NCBI GenBank assembly: GCA_022448265.1
Contig: JAKVCC010000008.1
Coordinates: 1 to 42,576 of the forward strand
From: Pirellulales bacterium
GTDB lineage: Bacteria; Planctomycetota; Planctomycetia; Pirellulales; Lacipirellulaceae
Reading direction: 5' to 3'
DNA: 42,576 bases
Shown: one piece after another, positions 9,493 to 18,140 of the stretch
How positions within the stretch are numbered: position 1 is the stretch's first letter
Layout: each line of letters opens with the position of its first letter
The notes under the pieces: model-generated
The model's database searches: none
Seen by the model: the letters and a program-made list of their open reading frames with translations, nothing else
Told to the model about the DNA's origin: nothing
Program-made: the position numbers and the translations under genes

Positions 9493-9993
9493 CTACTGCG
9501 ATCCTGGTTGGTCAGCCGCATTTACGCGGGCGTGGAGCTTCTCCAGAAGTGGGTCAAGCGCTGTTGTACTGCCAGTAACAATTATTTCTCTGCTCGCTTC
9601 GGATAGGACGTCGATGCGAACGGTCAGGTAATCTTCCGGCAAGCAGTCCGTGACGCGGTCCGCCCATTCGACCAAGGTGACCCCTTCGCTGTTAAAATAC
9701 TCTTCAGGCCCTAATTCGATGAACTCGTCCGTACTCGGCAGGCGGTAGGTGTCCAAATGATAGATTGGCAAACTCCCGTCCAGATACTCGTTTACCAGCA
9801 CAAAGGTAGGACTGGTAACCTGCTCCTGCCCTACGCCAAGCGCAGTGGCAAACCCCTGCACGAAGCGGGTCTTGCCAGCTCCCAAGGGGCCCACCAGCGC
9901 GATAACCGTTCCCCCGGGGAGGATCGCGGCCAGGTCGGCACCCAAGCGCGCGGTGGCTAGTTCATTCTCAGCGACCGTGCGAAACTCCATCAT
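9493..9993 (-). CDS. tsaE: tRNA threonylcarbamoyladenosine biosynthesis protein TsaE
   Basis: The 166-aa P-loop protein has Walker [14 protein letters not shown] (about residues 35-47), [18 protein letters not shown] and LVEWADRV, all typical of TsaE. It is the ATPase partner of TsaB/TsaD in making t6A37 on ANN-decoding tRNAs. The first of two adjacent ATGs (9991-9993) overlaps the thiL stop in an ATGA arrangement, so thiL and tsaE form a translationally coupled operon. Length is normal. Confidence 0.95.
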   Translation of the reverse strand: MMEFRTVAENELATARLGADLAAILPGGTVIALVGPLGAGKTRFVQGFATALGVGQEQVTSPTFVLVNEYLDGSLPIYHLDTYRLPSTDEFIELGPEEYFNSEGVTLVEWADRVTDCLPEDYLTVRIDVLSEASREIIVTGSTTALDPLLEKLHARVNAADQPGSQ

Positions 9994-10937
9994 GATTTAT
10001 CTCCCTGGTGCTCGTAGCCGCAAGGCTCAAGCGGAATGGGCACTGCCCCAGAACCGACTTGCCACAACCCAGGGTCCGCGACGATTTCGCCGATACGCGT
10101 CACTGGAACCTGCAGGGGTTGATCGGCGAGAATCTGCTCAGCAACCCTCGCGGGCACTGCCAGTAGCAACTCAAAATCCTCGCCGTCCGACAGGGCATGC
10201 TCTACGGCGGATCGGCCGTCACGCTGGCTGAGCTGCTCGGCAGCCGGAGCCAAAGGAACTTGGCTGGTGTCGATGAACGCTCCTACACCACTGGCCTGGA
10301 CCAGGCGCGACGCATCGAGGGCCAATCCGTCACTAATGTCGATCCCCGCATGAAGCGAATAGCGCTCGTTGAGCAGCAGCGCCTCCTCGATACGGGGCTC
10401 CACCTGCAAATGCCTACCCAAAATGCTCCCACCCAAACGACCGGTCACCAGCAGTTGATCGCCCGCCTGGGCCCCGCAACGCGTCAGGGGGCCACCCTCG
10501 GTGGTGTGCCCAACGGCAGTCAAACTGAGGGCCAAGGGGCCATCCCATGAGTTGGTGTCCCCCCCCGCAATGGAAATATTAAATCGGGCGGCCAGAGGCA
10601 ACATGCCTGTGTAGAGCCCGATCGCTAACTCCAAGGGACTCTGCGGTGGACTGCCACCACGCGGCAACACCAATGACACAAAGGCGGACACCGGTCGCGC
10701 GGCCATGGCCGCCAGGTCGCTCAGATTCACTGCCAGGGCCTTATGCCCCACCACCTGCGGCTCCACTTCGGCAAGCAAAAAGTCAACGCCATCATTGAGC
10801 ATGTCGGTCGTAATTACCGTATCGGCCCCATGGCTGCGCGGCAGCACCGCCCCATCGTCTCCGAGTCCGACGGTCAGCTTTGGATCGGGCGGCAAACGGT
10901 CGTGCAGCCAGGCAAATAGTTCACTCTCCAAACTCAC
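9990..10937 (-). CDS. thiL: Thiamine-monophosphate kinase
   Basis: The 315-aa protein has GLGDDGAVL and [11 protein letters not shown] metal/ATP-site motifs near the N-terminus, then GGDTN and, in the C-terminal half, [11 protein letters not shown] and SDGEDFELL, which mark ThiL of the AIR-synthase-related fold. It phosphorylates thiamine monophosphate to thiamine diphosphate with ATP. The start is a GTG (10935-10937) with AGGGTG about 8 bases upstream. Its stop overlaps the start of tsaE by 4 bp. Length is in the family range. Confidence 0.95.
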   Translation of the reverse strand: MSLESELFAWLHDRLPPDPKLTVGLGDDGAVLPRSHGADTVITTDMLNDGVDFLLAEVEPQVVGHKALAVNLSDLAAMAARPVSAFVSLVLPRGGSPPQSPLELAIGLYTGMLPLAARFNISIAGGDTNSWDGPLALSLTAVGHTTEGGPLTRCGAQAGDQLLVTGRLGGSILGRHLQVEPRIEEALLLNERYSLHAGIDISDGLALDASRLVQASGVGAFIDTSQVPLAPAAEQLSQRDGRSAVEHALSDGEDFELLLAVPARVAEQILADQPLQVPVTRIGEIVADPGLWQVGSGAVPIPLEPCGYEHQGDKS

Positions 10938-11242
10938 CGTAATTCACCCTAACAGACGAAACCGACTCAAAACCTGACCCAAAACGCGCTTTCTACCCAT
11001 TCCACCAAGCGATTTGCACTACCTGTTATGCGAACAAGTTCCTTGCAATCCGTCAATCGCCCCACTAACGTAGCGTGCAGCGGATGCGCGGGCGCCCGCG
11101 GGCCAACGGCCGTGTAAGAGATGTATTGGTGCCCGTAGCAGATCACATGGGCAGCGGACCGTAAGCCGCGCGCTGGCGACACACGGAGTTAGCAAAACAC
11201 TAGGGTTAGCAAAACGGCGGTTAAAGAAACGGAGTTCACAAC
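10938..11242. other. thiL-csrA intergenic region
   Basis: About 300 bp between divergently transcribed thiL and csrA. It contains a GC-rich 14-bp palindrome (about 11087-11100) and, next to csrA, three short direct repeats listed separately. No gene is convincing; the antisense-like frame 10967-11182 has no motif. Confidence 0.5.
11188..11230 (+). repeat. Triple GTTA..AAAC direct repeat upstream of csrA
   Basis: GTTAGCAAAAC occurs exactly at 11188-11198 and 11205-11215, and a third, degenerate copy GTTAAAGAAAC follows at 11220-11230, just before the csrA ribosome-binding site (GGAG). Start-to-start distances are 17 and 15 bp. They lie in or just before the leader of csrA. They could be binding sites for a regulator, RNA elements, or the product of a local duplication. 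Confidence 0.55.
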
Positions 11243-11449
11243 GTGCTGGTTGTATCCCGAAAAGTTGGCGAGCGCATTCTTATCGGCGACAACATTGCCG
11301 TGACCTTGGTCAAAGTGGGCAGCGGCAGCGTCCGAATTGGGATTGAGGCGCCTACCGAAATGGCGGTCATCCGAGAGGAGTTGGCTGAGCAATTGCGTCA
11401 GGCAACACAGTTGGCGATCGACGAGGCTAAACGGTCTTCGGTAGGGTAG
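11243..11449 (+). CDS. csrA: Carbon storage regulator CsrA
   Basis: The 68-aa protein begins MLVVSRKVGERILIGDNI and contains VRIGIEAPTEMAVIREEL, the full CsrA fold with the RNA-binding Arg in the conserved VxREEL region. CsrA dimers bind GGA motifs in mRNA leaders and control translation. The start is a GTG (11243-11245) with GGAG 8 bases upstream; that GGA overlaps the ribosome-binding site, so autoregulation is possible but not shown. No flagellar genes, a frequent neighbour, are present in the window. Confidence 0.96.
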   Translation: MLVVSRKVGERILIGDNIAVTLVKVGSGSVRIGIEAPTEMAVIREELAEQLRQATQLAIDEAKRSSVG

Positions 11450-11558
11450 ACGCGGGCAAACTAGTTGCCGGATGAGCGGTTCCTGAAAAAAACGCCTGAG
11501 AAAGATGGGCGACGCGCTTCACTCTTCTAAAAAGAGAGCTTCTTAAAAAGGGGCCTTC

Positions 11559-12524
11559 CTACTTCATAACCTCTTGGTCTTCAGTAGCCTTCGCCGCCTG
11601 TTTTACCGCACTGGGCTTCTTAACGTTTCGCGGCGTTATTTCCAAACCGTGACGAACGTCCACGACATCCGGACCGCGGGCCGAATCCAGCGGGCCATAG
11701 CTAGCGACACATTGGCGCAAACGTCGAAGTTTTTCCGCCAAACCACCTTCTCCAGGGAGTCCGACGCCCGGCGCGGCACCCCAAACGATTCGCGTGCCGC
11801 CGCGCGAAATCAAATGAAAGACGTAATAGCGATGCTCGCCACGAATCTCGGGCCGGGCCGACGGGAGAATGTCGACCAGATGCAGTTCTTCCCAGGAATC
11901 AGCGAGGCAGACAGCCAGATCGGCCGCTCCCTTCACGCGCTGGTCGGCCCACCGCTGCCCTAAGGGCGGACGGGCAGCTATGCCACCAATCCGCGGCAAA
12001 TACTGCCGCCGAATGTCGGGCACGTCTTGGGGCGGCAGATGCACGGTATCTCGGTCGATAGGCACAAACTCGACACCCTGTTTGTAGGCCATCTCTACCA
12101 CCGCAACGGGTCGCCGGTAAGTCAACTCAACGTGTACCCCGGGCGGAAAACTCTTGGTTATCTTGTCTACCGATTCCACCCACGGATGCAACTCGAAGGC
12201 GTCTTTCACCACCTGCGCAAAAGTGTCGTCGAGTACCGACAGGCGCCGCTCCAGCCCAGCGTTGTGCACCACCTCCGCCCGCACGTCACCCAAAATCCAC
12301 TCGGGAAGTGGCGAAATCGTAATGCCACTGTCGGTCAGAATATATCGATCGCGGTGGATCACGGTAGGCGCCACGTGTTGCCAAACCGTGTGCAAGCCCC
12401 AGCCCAGCAAGACTACCACCGCCAGGGCTAATAGCACTCGCACTCGGGACAAAAAAGGCCCTCGCGTAGCGCCGTTCACGGTAGACGACTTGCCCCTCGA
12501 TATTTTCCTCTTCGCCTTGGCCAT
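11559..12524 (-). CDS. Putative FtsQ/DivIB-like cell-division protein (POTRA, single TM)
   Basis: The 321-aa protein has a basic cytoplasmic tail (residues 1-26), one membrane helix (about 27-48, VRVLLALAVVVLLGWGL) and an extracytoplasmic domain. Residues 61-145 follow a POTRA-like pattern: a short strand, a helix region, an HPWVESVDKITKSFPPGVHVEL segment and RRPVAVVEM, as in FtsQ/DivIB, where the motif is roughly 'P-W-V-x-x-A-x-V-x-R-x-x-P-x-x-L-x-I-x-V-x-E-R-x-P-v-A'. Its neighbour on the same strand is murB, as in classical dcw clusters. AAGGTG precedes the ATG at 12524; an upstream ATG at 12539 is less likely. Planctomycetes lack FtsZ, so a retained FtsQ-like protein would be notable. Sequence identity to FtsQ is low and the assignment is inferred. 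Confidence 0.65.
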   Translation of the reverse strand: MAKAKRKISRGKSSTVNGATRGPFLSRVRVLLALAVVVLLGWGLHTVWQHVAPTVIHRDRYILTDSGITISPLPEWILGDVRAEVVHNAGLERRLSVLDDTFAQVVKDAFELHPWVESVDKITKSFPPGVHVELTYRRPVAVVEMAYKQGVEFVPIDRDTVHLPPQDVPDIRRQYLPRIGGIAARPPLGQRWADQRVKGAADLAVCLADSWEELHLVDILPSARPEIRGEHRYYVFHLISRGGTRIVWGAAPGVGLPGEGGLAEKLRRLRQCVASYGPLDSARGPDVVDVRHGLEITPRNVKKPSAVKQAAKATEDQEVMK

Positions 12525-12703
12525 CGCAACACCTTCCATGGGTTTTCCGGCGTCAGAGGCTAGGCCAAAGCTACCAAGAGGATCTCTCTCAGCGGCTGGC
12601 TTCGCACGACTGCGATCAGCGCCAGTGGCTACCGCTTACGCCCCAGTCCTTGCGCCCCGTTCTAAACTGCCCGCGTCTCGTGCCTCATAACTGGCGGCCC
12701 TCG

Positions 12704-13582
12704 CTACCATATCTCCAATTCCGTCTCCAACTCGACCCCCAATCTTTCCGCAACTCGGCTGCGAATCATGTCGATCAAACGTAGCACGTCCTGACTGGTA
12801 GCCCCTTGGTCCGCGACCACGAAATTGGCATGGCGCTGGCTGACTTCCACGGCCCCCACGCGCGTGCCCTTGAGCCCCGCCTGATCGATTAGCGTGCCGG
12901 CGCTCATGCCACGCGGATTCTTGAAGAGACTGGCCACATTTTGATGCGACAAGGGCTGAGATGCCTTTTTAACAATCCACTGCTTTTGCATCCGCTTAGT
13001 GAGTTGCTCTGGATCATCTTCCTCCAACTGGAACTCCGCGTTGAGGATCACCAACTCGTCGAGGCTACTTTGCCGATAGGCGAATACCAGATCCTCGCGA
13101 TTGCGCTGCAGGATCTCACCTGCGCGGGTCATGACTGTGGCCCGATCGGCCCATTGGCCAATGTCGCCACCGCGACTACCCGAGTTACCGTGCAATGCCC
13201 CACCCACCGTACCCGGAATTCCAACCAGAGGCTCCAGTCCAGCCAGTCCCGCCCGGACGGTTTCGCTAATCGCGTGCGCTAGCTTCGCGCCACCGCCGGC
13301 TTGCAGCCGATGCCCTTGAACCTGGATATCGGTGAAGCCACCGCCCGTAAGACCCACGACCATCCCCGCGACTTGGTCATCGCGGATCAGCAAGTTAGAG
13401 CCACCCCCTAAAACGCGGACAGGGACTTCTTCTTCGCGACAGCGCCTGACCAGAGCGGCCAGTTCATCGACCGATTTCGGCTCTGAGTAAAACTCGGCCG
13501 CGCCTCCCAGTCTGAGCCAAGTCCGATCGGCCAACGGCTCTTGCTGGCGAACTATTTTTTCGAAGCCACTAACTAGGGTCAT
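12704..13582 (-). CDS. murB: UDP-N-acetylenolpyruvoylglucosamine reductase
   Basis: The 292-aa flavoprotein has the FAD-binding VRVLGGGSNLLIRD motif, GIPGTVGGALHGNSGSRGGDIG, YRQSSL (catalytic-region Tyr-Arg) and VASLFKNPRGMSAGTLIDQAGLKG with the catalytic Ser. It reduces UDP-GlcNAc-enolpyruvate to UDP-MurNAc in peptidoglycan synthesis, using NADPH. AAGGTG lies 8 bases before the ATG. Length matches type II MurB, and the FtsQ-like gene lies 180 bp downstream on the same strand. It supports a peptidoglycan-containing wall in this organism. Confidence 0.97.
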   Translation of the reverse strand: MTLVSGFEKIVRQQEPLADRTWLRLGGAAEFYSEPKSVDELAALVRRCREEEVPVRVLGGGSNLLIRDDQVAGMVVGLTGGGFTDIQVQGHRLQAGGGAKLAHAISETVRAGLAGLEPLVGIPGTVGGALHGNSGSRGGDIGQWADRATVMTRAGEILQRNREDLVFAYRQSSLDELVILNAEFQLEEDDPEQLTKRMQKQWIVKKASQPLSHQNVASLFKNPRGMSAGTLIDQAGLKGTRVGAVEVSQRHANFVVADQGATSQDVLRLIDMIRSRVAERLGVELETELEIW

Positions 13583-13814
13583 TGCAAAAACACCTTAAAA
13601 GAGCACGCTTTATGGTGACTAGTTTGCCGGTCGCCGTCAATTCTCGGGCCCTATTTTGTGAGATCTCCGCACCCACAAGAGTAATCACTATTCCGCCCAA
13701 CACGTTACATCGGACAACCGTTTCGCCGCCTCAAACAGAACTCGCGAGGCACCGGTCATGCCAGGCGCCGCGGTAGAAACGAGGCGGAAAAACAAGTCGA
13801 AACACCGATTTTAC

Positions 13815-14291
13815 TCAAGATCGAACGTCCCCACACTGCTTTAAGGCTTCGTAGGCGGCCACAGCAACGGCATTCGAAAGATTCAGGCTGCGAACGGCAC
13901 TGCGGGTAGGAATCCGCAGACACTGCTGGTGTCCGTCTCGGAGCATCTCGTCAGGCAACCCTTTGGATTCGGATCCGAAGACCAAAACATCGCCTTCCGA
14001 AAAATGGGCCTTGGTATAAGCGACCACTCCTTTTTTACTGAAATACCACCGCTTGGACTGCGGCAGGCATGCGTCCAGCGCTTGCCAGTCGTCGACTACC
14101 TGCCACTCCAGATGCTGCCAATAATCGAGACCGGCGCGGCGAAGGTGGTAGTCATCCACGTGAAAACCCAGCGGCCGGACAAGCCATAACTTCGCTCCAA
14201 CCGCCACGCAAGTCCTACCGACACTGCCGGTATTGTCGGGAATCTCCGGCTGGTAAAGCACGATGTGGATGCGGGGGACGTATTTGGGCAT
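13815..14291 (-). CDS. trmL: tRNA (cytidine(34)-2'-O)-methyltransferase TrmL
   Basis: The 158-aa protein is a SPOUT (trefoil-knot) methyltransferase. It shows IVLYQPEIPDNTGSVGRTC at the N-terminus, LVFGSESKGLP in the middle and IPTRSAVRSLNLSNAVAV, the AdoMet knot, at the C-terminus. TrmL methylates the wobble ribose of tRNA-Leu. Length fits the family. There is no clear ribosome-binding site; the ATG at 14291 is the only start preserving the first strand. Confidence 0.93.
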   Translation of the reverse strand: MPKYVPRIHIVLYQPEIPDNTGSVGRTCVAVGAKLWLVRPLGFHVDDYHLRRAGLDYWQHLEWQVVDDWQALDACLPQSKRWYFSKKGVVAYTKAHFSEGDVLVFGSESKGLPDEMLRDGHQQCLRIPTRSAVRSLNLSNAVAVAAYEALKQCGDVRS

Positions 14292-14415
14292 AGGGAGAAC
14301 AAGGGGCTAGACTATGGAAACCGAGCCATGGATCTTACGCCGGCTGGCGGTTACGGATTATCATACATGCTCATTCACCTGTCACCCATCACCCATCTAC
14401 CATCAAAAAACTAAC

Positions 14416-15471
14416 ATGCCCTTGGGATTTGCGATCGTCGGCACGGGCATGATCAGTCGGTTTCACGCGCGAGCCATCAATGCGGTGCGCGGGGCGAAAT
14501 TGATCGCCTGCTGTAGCCAGACGGCAAAGCGCGCCCAAGCCTTTGCCGAAGAAGTTGGCTGCACGCCCTATCACAAGATGGTTGATATGCTGGCGGATTC
14601 AAGAATTGACGTGGTCACCATCGCCACGCCCAGCGGTGCACATCAGGAGCCGGCGGTTGCCGCGGCGCGAGCCGGCAGGCATGTGGTCGTCGAAAAGCCG
14701 CTCGAAATCACACTTCAGCGCTGTGATCGCATCATTCGCGAATGCGACAAACGGGACGTCAAACTGGCCACTATTTTTCCCTCTCGATTCCACAAAGGCG
14801 CGATTCAAATGAAGCGTGCGGTCGACCAGGGGCGGTTTGGCCGTTTGACGTTGGGCGACGCATACGTGAAGTGGTTTCGCTCGCAAGATTATTACGACAG
14901 CGGCGCCTGGCGTGGAACTTGGGCCCTGGATGGCGGTGGCGCCCTGATGAATCAGGCAATCCATACGGTCGACCTGCTGAGTTGGCTAATGGGACCGGTG
15001 CTAGAAATCCAGGCCCAAACCGCGACGCTGGCCCATAAACGGATTGAAGTGGAAGACGTTGCCACCGCCACGGTGCGCTTTGCCAATGGGGCGTTGGGTG
15101 TGATAGAAGCCACGACCGCCGCTTTTCCAGGCTATCTCAAACGGATCGAACTTCATGGCAGCCAGGGTTCAGCCGTGCTGGAGGAAGAAGATATCAAGGC
15201 CTGGGACTTTGCCAAGGAGGTCCGTGGAGACCAAGCTATTCGCAGAGCCATGTCCAACCGCAAGAGCGGCGGCGGCGGCGCTGCCGATCCGGCGGCCATC
15301 GGCCACCACCCCCACACCGTGCAATTCCGCGACTTTGTCCGGGCGATCCACGCCGACCGCACACCAGCGATCGACGGACACGAAGGCCGCAAGGCAGTCG
15401 AGATTATCTTGGCAATCTATAAGGCGGCTCATACAGGAAAGACGGTGAAGTTGCCGCTGAAGGGCCGCTGA
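14416..15471 (+). CDS. Gfo/Idh/MocA-family oxidoreductase
   Basis: The 351-aa protein starts MPLGFAIVGTGMISRFHA with the NAD(P)-binding GxGxxx motif. VVVEKPLEIT (EKP motif) and NQAIHTVDLLSWLMG (His/Asp of the active-site region) follow, then the GFO/IDH C-terminal domain. Members oxidise or rearrange sugars and polyols; the substrate cannot be assigned. I chose the ATG at 14416 because homology begins there; the frame is open 34 codons further upstream with no family similarity. There is no strong ribosome-binding site. The gene appears monocistronic. Confidence 0.93.
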   Translation: MPLGFAIVGTGMISRFHARAINAVRGAKLIACCSQTAKRAQAFAEEVGCTPYHKMVDMLADSRIDVVTIATPSGAHQEPAVAAARAGRHVVVEKPLEITLQRCDRIIRECDKRDVKLATIFPSRFHKGAIQMKRAVDQGRFGRLTLGDAYVKWFRSQDYYDSGAWRGTWALDGGGALMNQAIHTVDLLSWLMGPVLEIQAQTATLAHKRIEVEDVATATVRFANGALGVIEATTAAFPGYLKRIELHGSQGSAVLEEEDIKAWDFAKEVRGDQAIRRAMSNRKSGGGGAADPAAIGHHPHTVQFRDFVRAIHADRTPAIDGHEGRKAVEIILAIYKAAHTGKTVKLPLKGR

Positions 15472-15498
15472 GGCGGGAGTTTGGGAGGCGCGTAGAGC

Positions 15499-15519
15499 GA
15501 GCCCCCCGTTCGGGGTCTC
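15499..15519 (+). terminator. Hairpin after the oxidoreductase gene, weak terminator candidate
   Basis: GAG-C-CCCC, loop CGTTC, GGGG-T-CTC forms an 8-bp stem with one mismatch about 28 bp downstream of the oxidoreductase stop. There is no downstream T-run, so intrinsic termination is doubtful. Confidence 0.3.
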
Positions 15520-15770
15520 TCGGGCCGCGCCACCTGTACTCGCCACAGCGATGCTAGCAGAGGCATCTGCCTTGGCGGATACGTGCCCACGCGGGTAGGA
15601 AATACTTGGACGCAATTTTTGCCCGGCCCCGGTCGCGATTCACGAAGCTTGCAGCTCTATCCAACCCCGACCTCGGGACTGGCAGCGTCTCCTAACTGCC
15701 CTTGATGGCGTGGCGCCGCTTCACCGACAATGGCCCTTTCCAACACACACTTCTCGGGAAGGAATCCCCG

Positions 15771-16709
15771 TTGTCCTTCAAGTTCGTCGCTGATTACGTG
15801 GTCTACCTAGTGGTGCGGCTAATGATCTGCACAGTTCAATCGCTGCCGTTAGGGATTTGCCTGGCGATTTCTCGGCGCGGAGGCTGGCTTTGCTGGGAAG
15901 TGCTGCGTTTTCGCCGTCAGGTCGTCGAAGAAAATCTGCGAATTGCCTTTCCCCAAGAGTCGGTAGCCAGGCGGAATCAGATTGGGCTGGAAATGTGGCG
16001 GCATCTGTTGTTGATGATGATAGAAATCGCGCATGCGCCACGTAAGATCACACGCACCACCTGGCGACATTATGCGTCCATTCCGAGCATGAAGGAGATA
16101 CTCGTCCGCCTGATCGACGACCGCCCGCTGGTAATCATCTCCGGTCATTTGGGAAATTTTGAGGTAGGAGGTTTTTTGCTGGCTTTGCACGGTTTTCCCA
16201 CGCATACGGTGGCACGGGAACTCGACAATCGGCTGCTTGACAAGTTTGTCAATAAGTTCCGGGGGGCAAGCGGCCAATTCATGTTGTCCAAACATGGCAG
16301 TCGCGACCAAATCGCGGCCGTCCTCGACTCCGGTGGCACACTCGTCCTGCTAGGCGATCAGTTCGCTGGCCAGGGCGGTTGCTGGGTTGATTTTTTTGGT
16401 CGTCCAGCTTCCACGCACAAGGCAATGGCCCTGTTTACGCTTGCCAGCCAGGCACCCACAGCCGTTTCGTCGGCCCTGCGTCGAGCAGGACCTCTCACCA
16501 TTGAAATGGACGTACCCGACATCGTCGATCCTGGGTCGAACACGTTTTCGCTGGGATCGGTCCGGCTGCTTACCGAGTGGTACACCGCGCACCTCGAAAA
16601 AATGGTGCGCGGTGCCCCTGAGCAATATTGGTGGGTCCACCGGCGCTGGAAGGGAGATCCAAATGGTCGCCGGCGACGGCGGCCAACGAAGCGCGAGCTG
16701 GCGGCGTGA
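15771..16709 (+). CDS. LpxL/HtrB-type lysophospholipid (lipid A) acyltransferase
   Basis: The 312-aa protein belongs to the LpxL/HtrB acyltransferase family. An N-terminal amphipathic/membrane segment (FVADYVVYLVVRLMI) is followed by VVEENLRIAFPQ, the HxxxxE-type motif ISGHLGNFEVGG, LVLLGDQFAGQGG, VDFFGRPASTHKAMALF and the C-terminal APEQYWWVHRRWKG. The family adds acyl chains to lipid A precursors at the inner membrane, fitting a lipid-A-containing outer membrane. I chose the TTG at 15771 because AAGGA lies 7 bases upstream and similarity begins immediately; an ATG at 15705 would add 22 residues. No lipid A genes are adjacent, so the true acceptor is unproven. Confidence 0.87.
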   Translation: MSFKFVADYVVYLVVRLMICTVQSLPLGICLAISRRGGWLCWEVLRFRRQVVEENLRIAFPQESVARRNQIGLEMWRHLLLMMIEIAHAPRKITRTTWRHYASIPSMKEILVRLIDDRPLVIISGHLGNFEVGGFLLALHGFPTHTVARELDNRLLDKFVNKFRGASGQFMLSKHGSRDQIAAVLDSGGTLVLLGDQFAGQGGCWVDFFGRPASTHKAMALFTLASQAPTAVSSALRRAGPLTIEMDVPDIVDPGSNTFSLGSVRLLTEWYTAHLEKMVRGAPEQYWWVHRRWKGDPNGRRRRRPTKRELAA

Positions 16710-16871
16710 GGCGGTGCCCGACGAAACCAACAGCCAGTCGTAAGACAGACTGCCGACAAGTGGAGGAGTTCATAGGCAGCATGGCGGCTGTTTCGCTCAC
16801 CCGACAGGCTCCACTTTCGCCGGATCGCCGCCTTGCAAGGGGCGGCTGGACGTAGATAATCAACGGTCCCC

Positions 16872-16898
16872 TCCCCCGCCTCCCCCGCCTCCCCCGCC
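16872..16898 (-). repeat. 9-bp G-rich tandem repeat (minus strand), potential G-quadruplex
   Basis: The 9-bp unit TCCCCCGCC occurs three times exactly (16872-16880, 16881-16889, 16890-16898) after a CCCC run at 16868. On minus this gives four G-runs of four or five Gs separated by short loops, a sequence that can fold as a G-quadruplex. It ends 8 bp upstream of the GTG start of the double-GNAT gene and replaces the usual Shine-Dalgarno. Confidence 0.75.
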
Positions 16899-16906
16899 GA
16901 CCTGCC

Positions 16907-17881
16907 GTGTATTGTCTTCGGCCGTTCCGCAATAGCGATCCACCGCATCTGGCGGAGATCTGGCGTAGCCAGCCTCCCCAAAGGGGAATTCTGCAGCCAG
17001 TCTCAGCCCCACTCTTGGAATACGCCGTCTTTTCGAAAATGCACTTCGACCATCGTGGGCTGATCGTAGCTACACGTGACGAAGTGCCAACTGGTTTTGT
17101 CCACGCGGGATTTGGGCCCAACGAGGCAGGGACCGCCATGGACACCAGCATGGGTACGACCCATTTGCTGATGCTCCGCGCTGGCCACACAGATGAGAGG
17201 TTGGCCGACGATCTGTTGGCTGCCAGCGAACACTACCTTCACAGTCAGGGCGCTAAGGTGACCTATGCTGGAGGCATCAAACCGATGAACTCCTTTTACC
17301 TGGGTCTCTACGGCGGCAGCGAAATTCCTGGCGTGCTGCAATCCAACCATTTATTGCACGACACCTGTCGGAGGCGAAATTACGCCGAAGCAGGCCGCGT
17401 TTCGATCTTGCATTGCGATTTGGTCCAGTTTCGGGCGCCGGTCTCCCACAAGGTGCGACAATTGCGTCACTCAACCCGTGTCGTGGAAAAGCATGATCCG
17501 ATTGCGACTAACTGGTGGGAGGCGTGTGTCTGGGGGTCGCAACAACGGGACTGCTTCCAGTTGGTAGAAAAAACTACCGAGAGGGTGATCGCATCCGCTT
17601 TATTTTGGGACATTCAGCCACTTTCAGCGTCCTGGGGCATTTGCACAGCAGGACTATTCCAGTTGCATGTTGAGTCAGATTGGCGGCGCAAGGGCTGCGC
17701 GACCTATCTACTGGGTGAAGCATTTCGATTGCTTCGCCGCCGTGGTGTGGCCACCATTGAGGTGCAAACCATGGCCACCAATGACGCTGCCCAGGACCTG
17801 TATCGCGGGCTGGGATTTGTGGAAGTCGACTATGGACTCGTCTTTCGCAAAAACGGCGCGGACCAAAACGGCACGGTGTAG
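16907..17881 (+). CDS. GNAT-family N-acetyltransferase with two GNAT-like domains
   Basis: The 324-aa protein contains a degenerate N-terminal GNAT-like half (from YCLRPFRNSDPPHLAEIW, with TGFVHAGFGPN) and a C-terminal half with a clear acetyl-CoA-binding motif A (LHVESDWRRKGCATYLLGEA), followed by ATIEVQTMATNDAAQDLYRGLGFVEV. GNAT enzymes acetylate amines of small molecules or proteins; the acceptor is unknown. The start is a GTG at 16907 directly after C-rich repeats with no ribosome-binding site, so initiation may be unusual or the start may lie elsewhere. No operon partners are seen. Confidence 0.82.
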   Translation: MYCLRPFRNSDPPHLAEIWRSQPPQRGILQPVSAPLLEYAVFSKMHFDHRGLIVATRDEVPTGFVHAGFGPNEAGTAMDTSMGTTHLLMLRAGHTDERLADDLLAASEHYLHSQGAKVTYAGGIKPMNSFYLGLYGGSEIPGVLQSNHLLHDTCRRRNYAEAGRVSILHCDLVQFRAPVSHKVRQLRHSTRVVEKHDPIATNWWEACVWGSQQRDCFQLVEKTTERVIASALFWDIQPLSASWGICTAGLFQLHVESDWRRKGCATYLLGEAFRLLRRRGVATIEVQTMATNDAAQDLYRGLGFVEVDYGLVFRKNGADQNGTV

Positions 17882-18140
17882 CTGCGACAAGGATCGGGTA
17901 TCGCACAGGTACACCAACTAGCTGGTGTCTGCTGGTTCGAGGCGCAAATCACTTGGTCGCTCGACACGGTGCGCCTATCACAAACTGGCGCTCAGCAGCT
18001 ACAATTCGTTAGAACCCATTTCCAAAGTGAATTAGTCGGCCCGAAGACCCCGAAAAATGGTCACCCTGTAATCAGGTTTTGAGACGAATCCTACGAACTT
18101 TGCCCCGCCTTTTTCATCCCTAACTGCAGAGGGAATTGCC

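Noticed and set aside
10967-11182. Minus-strand ORF of 71 codons upstream of csrA
   Set aside because: No motif and lies in the divergent promoter region of thiL and csrA.
15499-15519. Strong intrinsic terminator after the oxidoreductase gene
   Set aside because: Stem is present but no T-run follows, so kept only as a weak candidate.
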